NCBI GenBank assembly: GCA_905250075.1
Contig: CAJNOP010000062.1
Coordinates: forward strand, 681,245 to 745,244
DNA length: 64,000 nt
From: Rotaria sp. Silwood1
Taxonomy: Eukaryota > Rotifera > Eurotatoria > Philodinida > Philodinidae
Direction: 5' to 3'
The notes under the pieces are model-generated. The model was not told the origin of the DNA. It did not search any database and saw nothing but the letters and a program-made list of their open reading frames with translations. Below, piece after piece: positions 59,801-64,000 of this stretch (position 1 is the stretch's first letter; each line of letters begins with the position of its first letter). A program made the translations under genes and the position numbers.

Positions 59801-60507
59801 TGATACAAAACCTGCTCAACTTCATAGAACACTATTGAATGGTAAAAGAATAAATATTGATTCATAAGTGCATTTAAACTTTGAATATTTTATTTTAGAA
59901 GATTCTAAAATTGTTCGTCCATTGACATGGTCGCCTACATTTTTGAAGATTCAAATGTTCCCAGTCTCAAATCATGTGTTTAATTCCATTGAATGTGTTC
60001 GTATGTTTCAACAATCCATGCCAACACATGAATGGTGTATCGAACGAGTATGATAAACATTTATTAAATCATTATTTGAACAAAAAAATTTTTTTTTAAA
60101 TAAAAGGTTGATACTATTCAAAATTGGCCATTATACGTTCATTATGCTAAGAAACAATATAAACATAGTACATTAGTTTTTTATGGATGTCCATTTTCAT
60201 CTGTTCAATCAATAATTCATTATGGTTTATATTCCAATGATGGTTTGTTATTTTTATATTTTTTATCAATAAAAATCTTGTTTGTAATTTAGGTAAAGAA
60301 CAAAGTATGATTCGTTTAACTTCTATAGCATTGAATAGTCATATATATAATGCACGTCGTTCAACAGATAGAAAATATTATATGTTTGCTGTTCAATTAT
60401 CATCAAAAAAAAGTGTTGATATGAAACTTTTATATCTATCTAATGAGGATGCTCATTTAGCATTACCAACACATTTGATTGTATATGAACGAAACGAAAA
60501 AAAATAA
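53898..60507 (+). CDS. ZAP/PARP12-like protein: CCCH-type fingers, macrodomain, divergent PARP fold
   Basis: Seventeen exons keep frame: 53898-53951, 54013-54345, 54412-54823, 55786-55976, 56066-56291, 57170-57237, 57470-57514, 57573-57653, 57711-57920, 58118-58267, 58322-58457, 59234-59367, 59429-59671, 59730-59841, 59899-60047, 60107-60242 and 60293-60507; 964 residues. Residues 19-80 hold a Cys/His cluster (C22, C32, C35, C37, H41, C43, C52, C61, H63, C64, H65) ordered as in the RNA-binding fingers of ZAP/PARP12 (LHICRDYLL, CSHCHTLFTLHN). A Ser/Thr-rich linker follows. A macrodomain covers about 455-590 (SADITQVPVDMM, QAGSSIASAY, ILEGGKTKAQKILFAGW). Residues 637-830 are of unknown fold. 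A PARP-like end covers 848-964 (VDTIQNWPLYVHYA). The catalytic LFHGT is VFYGCP (H to Y874) and no catalytic Glu is seen, so it is probably inactive. Confidence 0.85.
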
Positions 60508-63074
60508 TAATTTTGTTTTTTGTTTGTGCTTCGTAAGTTTGATGATTTTTTTTTTACATATGTTATCTTTTTTATGATCATAAATAAAATGCGAAATGGT
60601 GGGTATATTTTACAACACGCATTACTCGTAAATATATGGTGAAAGGAAAGTTGCATTACTTGTGTTTGATGATGTTCTATTTTTAAAAGCTTTTCTACTA
60701 TGAAATAACAAGAGAATTAGCCGAATTGTAATTTTCCGTTTGAACTCATATTTGAATCCAGAAAATGACCTTGATTAGATTGGAAATAACTTACAATGGT
60801 TCGTGCCAATCTGCATCGTGAACCGAGTTACGACAGTTTTACTAAATGTTCGACTAGACATTCAGCTCGTAGATAGATCTAATGATTCCTGAAATATCGT
60901 GAAAGTTTCCACAGATAAGAATGTTCAAGTAAACTCAATTTTTGCGACAAGCGAATATTTATTGGAAATTTAATAACTCGACAAAAGACAATTCTTTTTG
61001 GCTGGAACATTCAGAATATCAATTGAAGGAGACCAATGAAACGAGTAAGAATCCATGTTTTAGTCAGATTCATTTCTAAACCGGTGTATTTTTGTCTATT
61101 GTGCTGAACTGTTTAATTAGGCGCCTACAGCAACTTTGTTTTCGTACGTTACTAACCAAATCTGTCAACGGGCCACATTTTCCTGGTCTGGTTCAGAATT
61201 CCTGAAGGCTAACCTAAGTAGATTATATGTTTCTGATTTTTCGCATACTATTTTATAAGTAAAGCCTTTAGATCTAATACGTAGTAATTATGTCTAATTC
61301 GTGAAAACCTGCATTTTTTTTCTATTTTACTCTTAGATTCTTTGCATATGTATGTTGTTAAATAATAATGAGGAAAAAGAAATGATAATTTTTGGATTTG
61401 GAATCTAAAAATAAAACACTTATTTATTTTTAATAAATCTCTGTTGTATTTTTATNNNNNNNNNNNNNNNNNNNNNNNNNNNNNNNNNNNNNNNNNNNNN
61501 NNNNNNNNNNNNNNNNNNNNNNNNNNNNNNNNNNNNNNNNNNNNNNNNNNNNNNNAAGTGTTAAAAATGAAAAATACTGAACGAATAGCAACAAAGAAAA
61601 CGAAAAATAAAGATGCCTGTCAGAAAATTAAAAAATTCGTGATTTTATACTATCTATATTTCATATTAGTATAATGAAGCTGAAGAATATACGTGAGTTT
61701 CACAATTTAGCCCCTTTGAGGCTGCGCTAACAAGCTTTTTTTTCTTATTTCAAAAACTATTGCTCTGTTGATTTTTGATGGCTTTTATGAACATTCTCCT
61801 AGTAAAAAAAGGCAGGATATAAGAAAATCGAAAGAAATATCTACTCCAATTAGTGTTTAGTACGTGAAAAGAAAAGTTCAAATCTATCGAACATCACATC
61901 TGAGAGAAATACGAGCAAAAATTAAGGCCAGTTATCATTATTATAATCACAGTACTTCATAGTAGACAGTATCCAGAATGATAAATTTTACTCTACTCGT
62001 TAAGGTCTACTTGTCCTGAAAAGAGAGTGGCACCTTTGATTTAAATTTTGTTGTTAACTGTCGTCATTTTTAAAATGCATAAGTGTTCTCATAGAAAAAG
62101 CAACAGTTTAAGGTCAAATGTTCTTTAACAATCGCGATTTTATAGGATTCTCTTATTGTTGTTTCGTTTTAAGAATCATCAAGACATAATACTGCCCATA
62201 TAATTGACATACAAGCACAATCTATTTTAGATCGATATTAAAAATGAATTATGTTTCATTCGAAATCTATCGATATATGTATTTTATTGAAAAAGAAAAA
62301 CTTCAATCTTTTGATTTTTTCATAAGTAATAAAATCAAATGGTGACTTGAATTTCGAATATGTTTTGGTTTTTATATTTTGAAATTTTCGAGCTGAGATT
62401 CTCGACAATAATAATAATACGAAAAGAAAAGTTGATTAATATCATTTAATAATTTATATGAGTATCTCATTCTATTTCAGGTGATTTTTTTTTATCTATG
62501 ATCGTCAATAAATCTTTACATGATAATCGAAACTTTATGTTTATATGTATTAGAAGAGCATCCATTATCTGTAGTAAGAATTCATATTTTTAAAAAATTG
62601 TTTTTTTTCAGGCCTTTCGTTTGTCGCTCAATTCAATAAACGTTACAATCATTAGTCATATTATTGAGTTTACTAATACGCCCTTTTATCCATACCGTTC
62701 TTTTTTTTTCTAAATCGTTCTGCATTAAAAAAAAGAAAATATGGTTACTGTATGTTTTTCGATCGATGATGATAGTACTGTACTCTTATACAGCTTCTGT
62801 GGTTTCCTTTTTTTTTTATTTTTCAGGAGGTCAACGTTTTCTAAGTTTTGCTTGGTAAACGTTTGCTTTTAATGGCACGTCTAATTGATCGATGTATATT
62901 ATTTAGGATTCTCTTACTTTTATAATTCTCTTCATCTTAATAAGCGAAAATAAAATTGCATTTACTTGTACATTAAGAAAACAACATACATTAAATGCAC
63001 AAATATAAAAGAGACAAACGACATTATAAAACACGTATTGTATAAAACAGTTAAACATTAATTTTCTTTTAAAA
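60508..63074. other. Intergenic DNA with gap and dispersed repeat
   Basis: AATAAA at 60583 probably ends the preceding gene. The stretch has a 100-N gap, a copy of the GCGCTAACA dispersed repeat at 61694-61745, and no recognisable gene. The last few hundred bases are the leader of the gene at 63075. Confidence 0.5.
61456..61555. other. Assembly gap (100 N)
   Basis: Exactly 100 N, so the true distance between flanks is unknown. Confidence 0.99.
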
Positions 63075-63924
63075 ATGTCGTATCCTGAACGAACGATAGT
63101 TTCTCCATCGAATGTTGAGCTAGAAAGAACTTCTCCACCTTCACCAAAGTATCAAACCGAGACAGTATATGTTCCTCCTGCATCTCCAAAATATCAAACT
63201 GAGATAGTGAATATTCCTTCTCCATCGCCTAATTATCAAACTGAGACAATTTATGTTTCCACACCTCCACCAAAGCTTCAAACTGAAACAATATATGTCA
63301 CAACTCCTCCACCAAAAGTTGAAACCGAAACAATATACGTTACTACTCCTCTACCAAAAGTTGAAACCGAAACAATATACGTTACTACTCCTCCACCAAA
63401 AGTTGAAACCGAAACAATATACGTCACTACTCCTTCACCAAAGGTACTTACTGAAACAGTATATATTCCACAACCTGTAGTGCAGCAACCAGCTCCATTA
63501 CCAATAGTTAAAACTTCAAAAACGTCAATACCTCCGTCTAAATCAAAAGTTAATTCTTTAAAAAAACCTAATCGTAGTCCTTTGCAAGAATTAACGAATG
63601 TTTCTTCATCAAAAACTCATACTAAAGTAACACCTATTCGTATTAAAACACCAACGGTCTATGCATATAGAAATAAAAATAGTGAAAATCGGTAATGTTG
63701 TTTTTTTCTTCTTTAATTCGATTTTTATTTTAATTCATATTATGAACTTTATAGGAATCGAAGAGTAGCAGCAGCGGCAGTAATAAAACCATGTTGTTGT
63801 TGTTGTAATGCACGAGTGTTAGCTGGATTAATTATAGCATTAATGCTAATTGCTGCCATAGTTATTCCTTTAATTATTGTATTAACATCAACTGGAGATG
63901 TGTCAACAACGACAACAACTACAA
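63075..63924 (+). CDS. Single-pass membrane protein with 14-residue repeats (5' part)
   Basis: Exon 1 is 63075-63691 and exon 2 is 63755-63924 (GTAATG donor, TATAG acceptor), with a further donor GTAAGT at 63925. The gene runs on past the right edge. The N-terminal part is cytoplasmic by prediction and holds eight tandem 14-residue repeats (consensus PPKVETETIYVTTP). A basic stretch follows (RNRRVAAAA), then five consecutive Cys (KPCCCCCNAR), a likely palmitoylation site, then one membrane helix (LAGLIIALMLIAAIVIPLII) and a Thr-rich start of the outer part (STTTTTT). There is no signal peptide, so type II topology is likely. The Thr-rich stalk resembles that of the extracellular-protein gene at 36-38 kb, suggesting a related family, but the outer domain is not in the window. 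Confidence 0.85.
63144..63479 (+). repeat. Coding tandem repeat, eight units of exactly 42 bp
   Basis: Units start at 63144, 63186, 63228, 63270, 63312, 63354, 63396 and 63438, each coding PPK-x-x-TETIYV-type 14-mers. Units 5-7 are almost identical in DNA, indicating recent amplification or conversion; outer units are more diverged. Confidence 0.92.
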
Positions 63925-64000
63925 GTAAGTAGTAATAAGTATATCAATTAATCAAATACAACTTAAAATGAATAATAATCATGAATAAATAAAATAAAAT

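Overview
The window looks like animal nuclear DNA from a bdelloid rotifer. It is AT-rich, and its spliced genes carry many 49-84 bp GT-AG introns. It also holds multi-copy gene families and their pseudogenes, many small DNA transposons, and a short patch of TGTGGG-type sequence matching the hexamer reported for bdelloid telomeres. The assignment is inference from style and gene content; no marker gene proves it. Two runs of exactly 100 N (3152-3251 and 61456-61555) are scaffold gaps.

Left part (1-34 kb): the backbone is a same-strand (minus) series of SK-type calcium-activated potassium channel genes. Copy 1 is cut by a gap (2.7-3.15 kb), copy 2 is a pseudogene with introns kept (9.0-10.7 kb), and copies 3 (24.3-26.0 kb) and 4 (30.5-32.2 kb) are intact. 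Copies 3 and 4 have identical four-exon structure and 501 codons each. Flanking DNA is duplicated with the genes. Into the upstream flank of copy 2 a block of about 9.3 kb appears to have been inserted. It holds a DDX27-type helicase pseudogene, an intact nine-exon IAP-type gene with seven BIR-like domains and a C-terminal RING, and a 3-hydroxyacyl-CoA dehydrogenase pseudogene. Its right border carries a small inverted TGTGGG-like motif.

Mobile DNA is abundant and mostly non-autonomous: two copies of a MITE family built from TTCGCCAAT/ATTGGCGAA motifs with perfect 8-bp target duplications, one nested inside a hAT-like foldback element; a 175-bp GC-ended MITE with a 9-bp target duplication; a palindromic TA-flanked mariner-like MITE inside an intron; a mariner-type transposase relic; and several long foldback repeats.

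Right part (34-64 kb): a minus-strand extracellular-protein gene with a 9-nt micro-exon and a damaged splice acceptor (36.0-37.9 kb); an intronless fatty-acid-hydroxylase-family gene (40.6-41.7 kb); an intronless F-box gene (45.1-46.9 kb); an eight-exon POT/SLC15 peptide transporter (49.0-51.1 kb); a 17-exon ZAP/PARP12-like protein with a macrodomain and an apparently dead PARP fold (53.9-60.5 kb); and the 5' end of a single-pass membrane protein with eight exact 14-residue repeats (63.1 kb to the edge). No operon or shared pathway is evident. The common themes are tandem duplication, pseudogenisation and transposon insertion. Exon coordinates were derived by hand from frame continuity and GT-AG sites and have no transcript support.
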